A stretch of DNA of 64,000 nucleotides from Terriglobia bacterium (GCA_020073385.1 JAIQFH010000024.1:1-64000), one strand, 5' to 3'; numbered from the stretch's first letter, positions 53,692-63,854 are shown. Numbers and translations: made by a program. The notes: generated by a model not told the origin, from the sequence alone.

Positions 53692-54846
53692 ATGGAAGAT
53701 GGAATCAATCCCGACAGACAGAAGCAAAGCCAATCCTTCCGTTGGTTCCACGAGATAGACCAGATCCTCGTCGTCGGGATGAAATATGGTCCGAGAGGTA
53801 CTCAAGAGGCCGTCAAAAGGGTACGGCAGCTCACCCCGGAGCTAGTGCCTGCCCAGGTCTGGCACCGAATGCGACATTTGCGCGAGAAGGAGCGCGGCAA
53901 GAGTGCGACACCGGTCGATTGGAGTGAATCTGCGATCGAAATTCTTCGCGAGGGCTATCGAAGCGGAGGCTGGAAAAAGACCGAAGCAATCAAGACCGTA
54001 AGGGCGTTATATCCGGGACTCGCGGGCTACGTGGTGTCGAGATTCGCCCGAAGTCAAGGTTGGCTGAACAAAGAGCAGGCAGACAAACGAAAGGGAGATC
54101 GACGACCTTGGACAAGGGAAGAGGAACAAGAACTATTTGCGCGCGCCGGTTATGAGCCGGTCAAAGCCATCGCCGAAAAGCTCAAACGCTCAGAACAATC
54201 AGTTCGATTCCGGCTTAAAGGCCGGGCCATAAGCGCGAGAGTTACAGACGGCTGGTCATTGCGAAGAATCCAGCAAACCTTGCACGTAAGCCATCGCCGG
54301 CTGCAACGTTTGATTGGTACTGGTCTTCTAAGAGTCCGCGATCCGCGGGTCTCTGCAATCTCCCTGGCTGAATTCTGCCGCAAACATGGAACCATGACCC
54401 TACCGGGGATGGAGGCAGAAACCGATGCGGCCGTGTGTAACAAGAACGGAGGCTACTCGTGGGGACGAGTTGCGAAACTCTTGGGTGTCACTACTGTCGA
54501 GGTCGGGAAATGGGTCGCCGATGGGGAGCTCAAGGTAATGGATAGCTCCGTGACTGACCGAGCATTCGAGGCATTCTGTCTTCGGCACAGCTCGGAGTTA
54601 AATTTCGGCCTCATGGACCCAGCTGTCGCGAAGTGGCTCATTGATGAGTATGGCCTTGAAACGGTGACTCCGGAGCGAAACCGCCCTGTGGCGCCTTCGC
54701 AGAAACAGGCGCTCGTGGTTAGACCTTGCCCAAAGTGCAAGCGCGGTATTCGAGGGAACGGATATTTTGGACATGTCCCAGCGTGTCGCGGAGCAATGTC
54801 GGAGGGCAATCCCGGACAATTGCGCGTTGATCAGCAAGCTAGCTGA
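53692..54846 (+). CDS. Multi-domain DNA-binding protein with zinc-hook-like C-terminus
   Basis: This protein of about 384 residues contains at least three helical SANT/Myb- or HTH-like repeats. [19 protein letters not shown] lies near residue 20, [19 protein letters not shown] near 80, and [20 protein letters not shown] near 140, where the WTREEEQEL phrase recalls Myb repeats. Two more HTH-like parts follow ([38 protein letters not shown]). The end has CPKCKRG with a later HVPAC, a possible zinc site. I do not recognise the whole protein. A regulator of transfer, or a DNA-binding partner for the element, is a guess. Confidence 0.6.
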   Translation: MEDGINPDRQKQSQSFRWFHEIDQILVVGMKYGPRGTQEAVKRVRQLTPELVPAQVWHRMRHLREKERGKSATPVDWSESAIEILREGYRSGGWKKTEAIKTVRALYPGLAGYVVSRFARSQGWLNKEQADKRKGDRRPWTREEEQELFARAGYEPVKAIAEKLKRSEQSVRFRLKGRAISARVTDGWSLRRIQQTLHVSHRRLQRLIGTGLLRVRDPRVSAISLAEFCRKHGTMTLPGMEAETDAAVCNKNGGYSWGRVAKLLGVTTVEVGKWVADGELKVMDSSVTDRAFEAFCLRHSSELNFGLMDPAVAKWLIDEYGLETVTPERNRPVAPSQKQALVVRPCPKCKRGIRGNGYFGHVPACRGAMSEGNPGQLRVDQQAS

Positions 54847-54884
54847 GATGGGCTGGCAACACCGCTGCAATCACGATTACTAGT

Positions 54885-55589
54885 CTAGAAGAGCAGTTGA
54901 TTCTGTGCCTCGACGAGATCCACCTGTGCGGAACATGCTGCATCGTCGTTAATCACCTGGTTGACGCGAGTGCTCACAGGATAAGACCGCATGATCTTGG
55001 CATTGCAGGGCTTCAATAGTTCGGAAACCAAACCCACATCCTTCATCCCCGGATCGAGCCACAGATCGTAAGAGTCGAGATCAAGGATGACCGGCATGCG
55101 GTCGTGGACAACAGCGGCCACGGCGTTTGGCGTTGTGGTCAAAATCGAGAAGGTTTCCACTGCGTTGCCACTGGCGTTCTTCCAGCGATCCCAAATCCCA
55201 GCGAAAGCGAACAACCCGCCTTCGTTGACTTCGAAACAGTATGGCTGTTTCGATTTCCCGATCCTCTTCCACTCGTAGAACGCGTCCGCAGGAATCAGGC
55301 ACCTGCGAGATTTCAGTGCATCCCAGAACGCAGGCTTCATGCTCGCAGTTTCGGATCTTGCATTGATCATCTTTGCCGCAACAGACGAGTCTTTTGCCCA
55401 CGATGGAATGAGTCCCCAGCGAACAAACGACATTTCCCGGACAGGTTCTTTCGGATTGTGGCGGATGATGGGGACACTCTGGGTAGGGGCGATGTTGTAT
55501 CGGGGATTCCAGTCATGCTCCACCGGGGCGGTGTCGAAATACTCTTCAACAACCTGTTTCCTCCGCGATAGACGATAACGCCCGCACAT
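54885..55589 (-). CDS. yedK: SRAP (YedK/HMCES) protein, abasic-site sensor
   Basis: This 234-residue protein begins MCGRYRLS, so the catalytic Cys2 is exposed after Met removal. The SRAP motifs NIAPTQ, NARSET, FYEWKR and VHDRMPVIL (conserved His) follow. SRAP proteins form a thiazolidine cross-link to abasic sites in single-stranded DNA. Relatives are often carried by mobile elements. The frame is open 29 codons upstream, but starting there would hide Cys2. Next to it lies a uracil-DNA glycosylase, whose product is an abasic site. Confidence 0.92.
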   Translation of the reverse strand: MCGRYRLSRRKQVVEEYFDTAPVEHDWNPRYNIAPTQSVPIIRHNPKEPVREMSFVRWGLIPSWAKDSSVAAKMINARSETASMKPAFWDALKSRRCLIPADAFYEWKRIGKSKQPYCFEVNEGGLFAFAGIWDRWKNASGNAVETFSILTTTPNAVAAVVHDRMPVILDLDSYDLWLDPGMKDVGLVSELLKPCNAKIMRSYPVSTRVNQVINDDAACSAQVDLVEAQNQLLF

Positions 55590-55774
55590 AAGAAAATTAT
55601 TGCAGACCAGAGTGGCATTCGGCATCTCTCGCACAGGAAGATCGGATGGCCGACGGTCGAGCACACCTGTCACCACGTTAGACTCGAACGTGAAGATCTA
55701 TTTTGTTTTCGAGTTGCTCGTAATACGCTCAAAAAGAGCACTGGCCGCCACGATGAGTGTAATCAATGCTTACA

Positions 55775-56401
55775 TCAGTCGGCGGATTCTTCGAGGCTCT
55801 TGGTGAGATCGTTCAAGGTGTTCTCGCGCATACTCTTCTTGTAGGTCATTAGATATGAGGGATGCAGGATGGCTATTGCTTTGTGTCCGCTGGGCAATTT
55901 AAGCGGACGGCCTCTCCATTCTTTAATCCCCTCCTTCTGTGCGACGATTCGGAGGGCGTGGCCGCCAACAAGGTCCACACGATTCCATTTGCGAGAGCGA
56001 AGCAGCGGATCGACGTGCTTTTCCTTGCAATGGCGAACAGCTTTAACGCCATCTTCTTTCGAGATGTACCTCCGTTTTGACTTCGACGACCAAGCCCTGC
56101 GGTCTGTGGGGAAAATATTGTCTGGAGGACGACAGGACAGGCAATTCGTAATCGTGAGTCCATCGCGCTGAATTCCAGCGTCCTCCAAGAGCTTGTCAAA
56201 GAACTGGCCCGCCTTGCCCCTTAGCGGCTCACCGACTTCCGATTCTCGTTCACCGGGCGCTTCTGCAATCACCAGTCGCACAAGGTCGTGGTCGGGATTG
56301 TTCGGCTTTTGCGGAGGTACGAAATGGTGGTCAGGGAACCTCTCCCGCATCGGGCACCCTTCGCAGCCAAGGGTTTCACTTACGCTTTTGATCGTTGGCA
56401 T
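55775..56401 (-). CDS. Uracil-DNA glycosylase, family 4/5-like (Fe-S)
   Basis: This 208-residue protein has the UDG fold of the Fe-S families. The N-terminal CxxC (Cys13, Cys16) pairs with later cysteines (NCLSC, Cys87 and Cys90, and one near 125). The active-site region AEAPGERESEVGEPLRGKAG (about 46-65) and the C-terminal LHPSYLM motif are in place. It removes uracil from DNA, leaving abasic sites. Located beside the SRAP gene on the same strand, it may form a small repair or DNA-maturation unit of the element. Confidence 0.82.
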   Translation of the reverse strand: MPTIKSVSETLGCEGCPMRERFPDHHFVPPQKPNNPDHDLVRLVIAEAPGERESEVGEPLRGKAGQFFDKLLEDAGIQRDGLTITNCLSCRPPDNIFPTDRRAWSSKSKRRYISKEDGVKAVRHCKEKHVDPLLRSRKWNRVDLVGGHALRIVAQKEGIKEWRGRPLKLPSGHKAIAILHPSYLMTYKKSMRENTLNDLTKSLEESAD

Positions 56402-56612
56402 TTGTATGCCTTAAGTTGATACGAAGGGTATCACGTGGTTCGCGTAACATCGCAATAGCACTCACAAGCCTGGAATCGGCTCGCCACTCGTTTGGTCGGC
56501 AAGCCAGAAGGAACTCCGCTTAAGTTAGCGCTCGTGCGTGTCACCACCCGCATTGTTCTCAGGGAAAAAAAGCTGTGAAGCTTTGCATTGTGGCCGTCAA
56601 GACCACGTGCAG

Positions 56613-56652
56613 AACGATTCGCAGATGCAGTTGTCCTTAATTGCGAATCGTT
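56613..56652. promoter_or_regulatory. 11-bp inverted repeat upstream of virB2 (possible oriT or operator)
   Basis: AACGATTCGCA and TGCGAATCGTT are perfect inverted copies separated by 18 bp, in the 423-bp gap before the transfer genes. Relaxases of the MobF type recognise inverted repeats near their nick site, so this is a candidate origin of transfer. It could equally be an operator for a regulator or part of a terminator. The rest of the gap has no gene. Confidence 0.5.
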
Positions 56653-56824
56653 TACAGGGCGCTCTCACGCGCACTTCGACAACAACTCCTTCCATAGGGT
56701 CGCGCTAATCTTCGTGGATGTTCTTCTCCGGCACAACTGATCGCAGCAGTGCCGTTGGACTTGTTGATTGGACGAGGTTAGTTTGCCCGAAAGGCAGCCG
56801 CATTAAGGCGCTGCGGAGGTGGAC

Positions 56825-57160
56825 ATGTCACGTTTAGGAAGATTCTGTTTCGGTCACTCAATAAAACCCCTTCGACGATCGAAATCAGCGCTGATAAGCG
56901 CCGCTCTGTTCACCCTACTCGTTTTCATGCCCATGAGAGTACTGGCACAGGGTTCACCGTTCGATACCGGCTTTAACGCTATCCAGAGTCTTTTCACCGG
57001 GACGATCGCGAAGGTTGCAAGTCTGGTTGCGATCGTGATCGGCGGGTACGGCTTCGCCCACGGGGAACCCGGCGCAAAAAAGGCGCTCGCAGGCGTCGCT
57101 GCTGGAACCGGCATTGCTGTTCTCGCCGTGAATGTCCTGAGTTGGCTCTGGGGAGTGTAG
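56825..57160 (+). CDS. virB2: VirB2/TrbC-like pilin
   Basis: This 111-residue protein has a long signal sequence (cut after FMPMRVLAQG) and two hydrophobic helices (TIAKVASLVAIVIGGYGFAHG, ALAGVAAGTGIAVLAVNVLSWLW in short words) joined by a short polar loop. This is the shape of VirB2/TrbC major pilin subunits of type IV secretion. A GGAGG site 5-6 nt upstream sets the start. It is the first gene of the transfer set and leads into virB3. Confidence 0.85.
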   Translation: MSRLGRFCFGHSIKPLRRSKSALISAALFTLLVFMPMRVLAQGSPFDTGFNAIQSLFTGTIAKVASLVAIVIGGYGFAHGEPGAKKALAGVAAGTGIAVLAVNVLSWLWGV

Positions 57161-57218
57161 CGGCTGTTTGTCGCTCTGCCCGCGATCCCGTTGCGTGCCA
57201 CGCTGATATGAGAACGAT

Positions 57219-57521
57219 ATGCCCGACAAAGCACAGCAGAAACGCCGCACAAATCGAGTCTTCAAGAGCCTGCACAAGCCTCTCACCTACTTGGGAGTCG
57301 AACGGACGCTGTTCTACTTCGTCTGCGTCGGCGCGGTGGGGGCCTTCAACCTCTTCAATTCCATCCTGGCCGGGATCGCCGTCTTCATTGGGGGTTTTGC
57401 CTTCGGCCATTGGGTCACGAACAGCGATCCTGCGTTCCTCCGTATCCTGGCCAAGTCCGAACGCTACAAGCTGCGCTACGACGCCGCGAAGCAGCAAGTT
57501 CCGCGCGTGGAGGTAGTGTGA
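57219..57521 (+). CDS. virB3: VirB3/TrbD-like inner-membrane protein
   Basis: This 100-residue protein has an N-terminal polar part (FKSLHKPLTYLGVERTLFYF) and two close hydrophobic helices, ending in a basic tail. That is the typical layout of VirB3/TrbD, which joins the inner-membrane complex with VirB4. Its stop TGA overlaps the virB4 ATG by 1 nt. Confidence 0.85.
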   Translation: MPDKAQQKRRTNRVFKSLHKPLTYLGVERTLFYFVCVGAVGAFNLFNSILAGIAVFIGGFAFGHWVTNSDPAFLRILAKSERYKLRYDAAKQQVPRVEVV

Positions 57522-60244
57522 TGCTGCGCCTCGATAAAGTCATCAAGCCCTGGAAAGAGAGTGCGGCTCTCAACGACCACATCAACCTCTATGGCTTCTG
57601 GAACGAGACGGCCTTCCTTACCAAGAGCGGTGATGTCGGCATGATTCTCAGCGTTCCCGGCGTGGACTACGAAAGTCTTGACCGCTCGGAACAGGAGTAT
57701 GCGGTGAAGCGGTTGGAGGCGGCGCTGAAAGCCTTTGGCCCAGGCTTCCATGTTTACCAATACCTCTTCAAATCGAACCGCCCCGACATACCGTTCGCAA
57801 CATATGATGACCCCATTGTTGAAGCGGCTATTGACCAGCGACGGAAGTTCTTTGAAGCGAAGGCCGACCATCTTTATCAGGTTGAAATCTTCTATTGCAT
57901 CCTGCTCGAAGGCTCCCGATCGAAAACCGGCGTCGGCACGGCGCTAGCTCGCCTGTTACGCGACCCAGAGGGCGCGATTGCCGAACTCAAATCGCAATTC
58001 ACCAACGACAGCATGAAGAAGTTGTTGCGGACGCACATCGAGCGCGATCTTCAACGGATCGACCAGCAAGTGCAGGCATTCGCCCGACAGCTCGCGGATT
58101 TCATGCAAGTCGAAGTCTTGAATCGGCAGGGGCAATTCACGTTTTTCCGCCGCTTGCTGAATTATGACGACTGGCGTGTTGCCGGCCGACCGCAGTCCAG
58201 CCAGTTTCTCGACTATCAGGTGGTCAACTCCGACATCGAAGCAGAACGCGATCATCTCCGCGTTGGCGATCACATCGTCCGGGTGCTGACGATGAAAGAG
58301 GCCATCACCGAAACGAGGCCCCTGGTAATGGACGGGCTGTTGAAGATCCCCGCCAACTTCTATGTGGTCACGGAGTGGACGCCGCTCCCCGCAAACAAAG
58401 CCCGCAAAGAGGTGAACAAGCGCCGACGCCACTTCAATATGTCCAAAACAGGGTTTGTCTCCCAGATGGGCAACGATGCCACGAAGACGAACCCACGTGA
58501 TGTGCTCGTGGACGAGTCCAAACAGGCTGACATCGAAAATCTTGGCGATTGCTTGCGCGCTCTCGGTGACGGTCAATCGCTGGGAGATTTCTCGCTCACT
58601 ATTGTGCTGTATGGCCAGTCACGAACGGAACTCGATCAGCTCGTGGCGGAATTTACTGGCATCTTCACCAACTCGGATGGCAATCTGTTTGCAGAAACCT
58701 ACAACCAGCTGAACGCTTATTTCGCCACTGTGCCGGGCAACTATGCGCTCAACCTCCGCCAGTTGTATCTGCTGAACACGAATTACGCCGACCTGTCTTT
58801 CCTCTTTACGATCCTTACCGGCGAAAAGACGAACGAGCATCTCGGCACTGAGTATTTGGCAGTCGTCGAAACCGACAACAGCACGCCCTACTTTCTCAAC
58901 CTGCACACCCGCGACGTTGCCCATACGCTAATTCTCGGGATGACGGGCAGTGGCAAGACTATGATCATGCTCCAAATTCTTCGCCAGATAAAACATCGTG
59001 GCGATTCCGCGATCGTCTACGACCCCGCACGGGAGTTCGTCAAACGCTTTTACGACCCGAAAAACGGCGACCTTATCCTGAATCCGCTCGATAAGCGGTG
59101 TCCCTACTGGGGGCCCTCTGAAGAACTCCGCCGACGCTCCGAGGCGAAGGCTCTAGCGGTGTCCCTCTTCCAGCCGCCGCAGGACAAGAAGGGTGAGTTC
59201 TTCATCGAGTCCCCGCAGAAAATCTTCGCTTTCCTGATGGCCTATGGCCCGACGCCAGAGGAGTTGGTGAAGTGGATGTCGGACCCGCAGGAGATCGACC
59301 GAAGGCTGAAAGGAACAGAGCATGCCCACCTGATCGACCCGAGGGCGCACCAACAGCGTGCCGGAGTTCTTGGCTCGCTTGGACTCGTCGCCGACAGCCT
59401 CCGTCTTCTCCCCAAGAAGGGCGAGGGGAATGGCGAGTGGTCGGCCACAGAGTGGGCCGAGACGCGGCAGGGCTGGATCTTCATTACTTCACTCCCGGCA
59501 GAACGTGAGGCACTTCGACCGCTTCAAAGTCTATGGATCGACCTGCTCGTCTTGCGTCTGCTAAACGAGCCGAAGGAGGGGCAGAAGCGGGCATGGTTCG
59601 TGATCGACGAATTGGCCAGTTTGCAAAAGCTCCCCCAGCTCCATACCGCCATTACAGAAAATCGAAAGAGCAACAACCCTGTGATTCTGGGTTTCCAAGG
59701 AAAGGCCCAACTTGAATACCTTTACGGCCACCTGGCCGAGGTCATGCTGTCCCAACCGGCAACTAGCATTTGGCTAAAGACAAAAGAGCCGACTGCTGGA
59801 GAGTGGGTCAGCAAGTTCATCGGAAAGGTCGAGATCGAACGGCTACGAGAAACCCATTTCGACGGCTCCCGCGCTGGGAGAAACTTCGCGCTGGACCGGC
59901 AGGTTGAGCCGCTGGTAATGGAGTCCGAAATCTCTGGACTGCCGGACCTCCACGCCTATATGAAGTACGAGAACTATGTGACGCGGTTCTCATTCCCGTA
60001 CTTCGATATGCCGGTTGTCGCGGGTGACTTCGATCTCCGCGATACGCCCGAAGACAAACTCCCCTACGATCCAAGAAACATAGGAGCAACTAAGCCCGAG
60101 TTGCGTCCGCATGAACTGAAGCCGGACGCAAATGTGCCCACGCCGCCGCGAAAATCGCCACGGACCGCGACGGAGATCGTGCCACAGGAGAGCGAGGCTG
60201 AGCGGAACGTCAACGCCCAACAAAGCCTCAATCTTCGGGGGTAG
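57521..60244 (+). CDS. virB4: VirB4/TrbE-type secretion ATPase
   Basis: This 907-residue ATPase powers pilus assembly and DNA transfer. Its N-terminal domain (about residues 1-400) carries the CagE/TrbE/VirB family region. Walker A is in TLILGMTGSGKTMIM (near 472) and Walker B in RAWFVIDELASLQKL (near 690). The length matches TrbE-type members. The frame runs back into virB3, but the overlapped TGATG start is clear. No VirB5-VirB11 genes follow within the window. Confidence 0.95.
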   Translation: MLRLDKVIKPWKESAALNDHINLYGFWNETAFLTKSGDVGMILSVPGVDYESLDRSEQEYAVKRLEAALKAFGPGFHVYQYLFKSNRPDIPFATYDDPIVEAAIDQRRKFFEAKADHLYQVEIFYCILLEGSRSKTGVGTALARLLRDPEGAIAELKSQFTNDSMKKLLRTHIERDLQRIDQQVQAFARQLADFMQVEVLNRQGQFTFFRRLLNYDDWRVAGRPQSSQFLDYQVVNSDIEAERDHLRVGDHIVRVLTMKEAITETRPLVMDGLLKIPANFYVVTEWTPLPANKARKEVNKRRRHFNMSKTGFVSQMGNDATKTNPRDVLVDESKQADIENLGDCLRALGDGQSLGDFSLTIVLYGQSRTELDQLVAEFTGIFTNSDGNLFAETYNQLNAYFATVPGNYALNLRQLYLLNTNYADLSFLFTILTGEKTNEHLGTEYLAVVETDNSTPYFLNLHTRDVAHTLILGMTGSGKTMIMLQILRQIKHRGDSAIVYDPAREFVKRFYDPKNGDLILNPLDKRCPYWGPSEELRRRSEAKALAVSLFQPPQDKKGEFFIESPQKIFAFLMAYGPTPEELVKWMSDPQEIDRRLKGTEHAHLIDPRAHQQRAGVLGSLGLVADSLRLLPKKGEGNGEWSATEWAETRQGWIFITSLPAEREALRPLQSLWIDLLVLRLLNEPKEGQKRAWFVIDELASLQKLPQLHTAITENRKSNNPVILGFQGKAQLEYLYGHLAEVMLSQPATSIWLKTKEPTAGEWVSKFIGKVEIERLRETHFDGSRAGRNFALDRQVEPLVMESEISGLPDLHAYMKYENYVTRFSFPYFDMPVVAGDFDLRDTPEDKLPYDPRNIGATKPELRPHELKPDANVPTPPRKSPRTATEIVPQESEAERNVNAQQSLNLRG

Positions 60245-60252
60245 TAACTGCC

Positions 60253-62970
60253 ATGCTGACGATTTCAAAACCGCTCTCCGCAGGCCAGGCGCAGACCTAC
60301 CACCAGGCGGAGTTCACAGCGAAGGAACAGAACTATTGGTCGCAACGCGGCGTCATCGCGGGCGAATGGCAAGGACGACTGGTCGCGCAGTTCGGCCTTG
60401 CCGGGACCGTTTCTACCGAAGACTTTGCGAAACTCAGCCAAGGGCAGCATCCACAGACCGGCGAGCAGCTTGTGCGACAACGAGCGTCCTATGAATATCA
60501 GGATGCCGACGGCAAGACCATCAAGACAATGGAACATCGTGCCGGTTGGGATGCAACATTTTCCGCGCCCAAATCCGTCTCGCTAACCGCCCTTGTCGGC
60601 GGCGATGAGCGTGTCCGTGAAGCCCACCGGGAGAGCGTCCGCGTTGCCCTCGACCAGCTCGAACACTACTCCCAGGCCCGCATAGGCGGGAATCATCCGC
60701 CCGAGACCACTGGCAAATTTATAGCCGCCAAGTTCGAGCACGATACCGCCCGTCCTGTCGATGGCTACGTCGCGCCACAACTGCATACTCACGCGGTCGT
60801 TTTCAACGTGACCGAGCGCGACAACGGCCAGCCTCGCGCCATCCAGCCCCAGAGCCTCTTCGCCTCGCAGCAGTTCGCCACCGCCGTTTACCAATCCGAA
60901 CTCACCTACAAACTGCGCCAACTCGGATACGAGATTACGGCGGGCAGGAGCGGCGCGCCCGAGATCAAGGGATACACACAGGAATATCTCGACGCATCCA
61001 GCCCTCGAAGCCAGCAAATTCGTGAATACCTCGAACGCACGGGCCGCTCGGGGAAGGAAGCTGCCGAGATCGCTGCGCACTCGACCCGTGACCGCAAGCA
61101 AATTCATTCGCCGGGAGAGGTGATGGCCGCGCACAGGAAGCTAGCGGCAGACTTCGGACACCAAGCGGACGCTGTGGTCCGTGCTGCTCGGGAACGGTCT
61201 CAGCTTCAGGAGAAACCCGGAAACTCGCTTGACCGCGTTCGCGAGTCTCTAACCTTTTCCCGTGACAAGAACTTCGAGCGCGAGGCGGTTGTGGATGAAC
61301 GTGCGTTGATCCGGGATGGCCTTCGCCGAGGGATGGGCGAGATCACACATGCCCAGGTCCGCGCCAATCTTGACGCCCGCTTTGCGTCCGGTGAATTTCA
61401 GATCGTCGAGCGTCCTCAGAGCAGTCTTGGCCGTCAGTTCACCACCACCAAAACCATCGAGGCGGAACATGAAATTATCCGCAGAGTCCGCGAGGGACAA
61501 AACGATATCGAGCCGGTTCTTCCGCGTCCGCAGGCCATCGCCCTTGCCGATCAGCACCCGCATCTCAACCCGGCACAAAAGACCGTAGTGGAGGACGTGC
61601 TCAGCTCGCCGGACCGCATTCAAGGTATCCAAGGCTTTGCCGGCTCAGGCAAGACGACCACCCTCACAGCCATCCGCAGTGCCGCGGAAAGCCAGGGGTA
61701 TCAGGTTGAGGGCTTCGCGCCGACCTCCCGCGCTGCGCGACAACTGAATCAGGCAGGAATTGAAGCCCGAACCTTGCAAAGCTTCCTGGCCCGCACCGCA
61801 GATCCAGACGTAGGGGAGCGAAAGCACTTCTACCTTGTCGATGAATCGAGCCTTGCAAGCACCAACCAGATGCGCGAGTTCCTTACGCGGCTTGCTTCCC
61901 ACGACCGCGTGGTTCTTATAGGGGATATCCGTCAGCATCAGGGCGTTGAGGCGGGCCGCCCCTTCGAGCAACTACAGGAAGCCGGAATGCGCACAGCCAG
62001 ACTGGATGAGATCGTTCGCCAGCAGGACCCGGCTCTGAAATCTGCCGTCGAACTATTGGCTACGGGCAAAGTTTCCGCCGCGCTCGACGTGCTCCAACAG
62101 CAGGATCGCCTGAAGGAAATTCCCGATCGGGAGGACCGCGTCCGCACCATCGCCAAGAGCTACATCGAATCGCCCGAAAACACGCTTATCGTCTCACCGG
62201 ACAATGCGTCCCGCCGCGAGCTGAACGTCGCTGTTCGGCAGGAGTTGAAGACCGCTGGAAGCCTTGCCCCAGAAGATCATGCTTTTCGCGTCTTGGTTCA
62301 GCGTCAGGACATGACCGGAGCCGACCGATCCTGGGCAAACCACTACGAGATCAGCGACGTGATTCGCTACGCACGTGGCAGCAAAACCATCGGAATCGAA
62401 GCTGCTGCCTATGCAACGGTCGTCGCGATCAACCCAGCCGCGAACCACCTCACCGTAGAGAAAGCGAACCAACAACTTGCCACCTATGATCCCCGCCGTC
62501 TCACAGGCGTCACCGTTTACCGCGAAATGGAACGCGAGTTATCAGTAGGCGACCGCATTCAGTTCACCGCACCTGACAAAGCGCTCGGCGTGGCAAATCG
62601 CGACATGGCCGCGGTCGAGGCGATCCATCCCGATGGCCGCCTCTCAGCACGCCTGGACAACAATCGCCGGATCGAGTTCAGCGCCATCGAGCATCGGCAT
62701 TTCGACCACGGCTATGCCATCACCAGTCACAGCTCCCAGGGCCTCACCGCTGAACGCGTCCTCGTTCACGCTGACACCAGCGTCCACCCGGACTTGCTTA
62801 ACTCTCGCTTCGCCTACGTCTCCATCTCCCGCGCCAGCCATCAGGCCACGCTCTTCACCGACGACATGGCAAAACTCGGGCCTCGACTCGGAGCAGATGT
62901 CTCGAAGACCTCCGCCTTGGAAATCAATCCAGCTTCATCCGTCGCCCAGGGTATGGGGATAGGACTCTGA
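60253..62970 (+). CDS. trwC: MobF relaxase-helicase (TraI/TrwC type)
   Basis: This 905-residue protein nicks oriT and unwinds DNA. The relaxase domain (residues 1-300) has candidate nucleophiles Tyr16 and Tyr28, and a metal-binding His triad that includes LHTHAVVFN (His178, His180). The helicase part has Walker A (FAGSGKTTTL, near 462), YLVDESSLAS as Walker B, and further RecD-like motifs to the end (AITSHSSQGLTAERV). Length fits TrwC of R388. It follows virB4 by 8 nt. A TrwB/VirD4 coupling protein is not visible between them. Confidence 0.94.
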   Translation: MLTISKPLSAGQAQTYHQAEFTAKEQNYWSQRGVIAGEWQGRLVAQFGLAGTVSTEDFAKLSQGQHPQTGEQLVRQRASYEYQDADGKTIKTMEHRAGWDATFSAPKSVSLTALVGGDERVREAHRESVRVALDQLEHYSQARIGGNHPPETTGKFIAAKFEHDTARPVDGYVAPQLHTHAVVFNVTERDNGQPRAIQPQSLFASQQFATAVYQSELTYKLRQLGYEITAGRSGAPEIKGYTQEYLDASSPRSQQIREYLERTGRSGKEAAEIAAHSTRDRKQIHSPGEVMAAHRKLAADFGHQADAVVRAARERSQLQEKPGNSLDRVRESLTFSRDKNFEREAVVDERALIRDGLRRGMGEITHAQVRANLDARFASGEFQIVERPQSSLGRQFTTTKTIEAEHEIIRRVREGQNDIEPVLPRPQAIALADQHPHLNPAQKTVVEDVLSSPDRIQGIQGFAGSGKTTTLTAIRSAAESQGYQVEGFAPTSRAARQLNQAGIEARTLQSFLARTADPDVGERKHFYLVDESSLASTNQMREFLTRLASHDRVVLIGDIRQHQGVEAGRPFEQLQEAGMRTARLDEIVRQQDPALKSAVELLATGKVSAALDVLQQQDRLKEIPDREDRVRTIAKSYIESPENTLIVSPDNASRRELNVAVRQELKTAGSLAPEDHAFRVLVQRQDMTGADRSWANHYEISDVIRYARGSKTIGIEAAAYATVVAINPAANHLTVEKANQQLATYDPRRLTGVTVYREMERELSVGDRIQFTAPDKALGVANRDMAAVEAIHPDGRLSARLDNNRRIEFSAIEHRHFDHGYAITSHSSQGLTAERVLVHADTSVHPDLLNSRFAYVSISRASHQATLFTDDMAKLGPRLGADVSKTSALEINPASSVAQGMGIGL

Positions 62971-63105
62971 CAGTGTCAACCATTGCGAGCGAATCTCTAT
63001 AATCTGCAAGCGGGTTAGGACGGAACGCACTTCCATCGGATATCGACTGATAAAGGACGTTTATAATTCACGAAGATTCCGACGCTTGCCTAGAAAAGAG
63101 GGGGG

Positions 63106-63828
63106 ATGTTCACGAGTGAAATATCCGACCAGCTCAAGTACTACGTCTACCGGCTAATCGACCCTCGGAACGGCGAAACATTCTACGTCGGAAAAGGAAC
63201 GGGAAATCGAGTGTTCGCCCACGTGAAGGGTGAGCTGGGCAGCGAAGCTGACACTCTTACCGATAAGCTCCAGCGAATACGGGATATCCGCGTCGATGGA
63301 TTTGAGGTCGCGCACGTTATTCACAGGCACGGCTTAGACCAAGAGACTTCGTTCGAAGTCGAGGCGGCCTTGATAGATGCATACCCTGAAGCGACGAATG
63401 CGGTGGGTGGTAGAGCGTCAGACGAACGCGGGCTGATGCACGCTAATCAGATTATTGAGCGCTACAAAGCGCAAGAGGCTGTTTTCAAGCACAAAGCGAT
63501 TCTCATTAATGTGAACCGCTCCGCCGCAGAAAAGGACAGCGTCTACGAGGCCGTGCGTTATGCATGGAAACTTGACCCGAAGAAGGCGGCAAAAGCGGAG
63601 ATTGTGCTGGCCGTATTACAGGGACTGATCATTGGAGTATACGTTGCTGACCAGTGGCTTGCCGCAACACCCACTAATTTTCCTCATACTCCTGCGGAAC
63701 GGCCGGGTAGATGGGGATTCGTGGGCCGCGAGGCCCCGGAGGACATTGCGCGCCTCTATCTGCGACGACGGCTTCCGGACTCAATGCGAAAGCGTGGGGC
63801 AGCAAATCCAGTCAAATATGCGTTTTAG
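63106..63828 (+). CDS. GIY-YIG-like (LEM-3 type) nuclease-domain protein
   Basis: This 240-residue protein opens with a GIY-YIG-like core: YYVYRLIDPRNG and FYVGKGTGNRVFAHVKG (residues 12-40), where the YVY and YVGKG words replace GIY and YIG as in the LEM-3/ANKLE1-like subgroup, followed by EVEAALIDAYPEATNAVGG. The later part is unknown. A GGGGGG-containing site lies 5 nt before the ATG. It could be a structure-specific or anti-invader nuclease of the element. Catalytic Arg and Glu are present in the pattern but unproven. Confidence 0.7.
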   Translation: MFTSEISDQLKYYVYRLIDPRNGETFYVGKGTGNRVFAHVKGELGSEADTLTDKLQRIRDIRVDGFEVAHVIHRHGLDQETSFEVEAALIDAYPEATNAVGGRASDERGLMHANQIIERYKAQEAVFKHKAILINVNRSAAEKDSVYEAVRYAWKLDPKKAAKAEIVLAVLQGLIIGVYVADQWLAATPTNFPHTPAERPGRWGFVGREAPEDIARLYLRRRLPDSMRKRGAANPVKYAF

Positions 63829-63854
63829 TTCTTGGCGCAGCGAAACGAAGCCGT

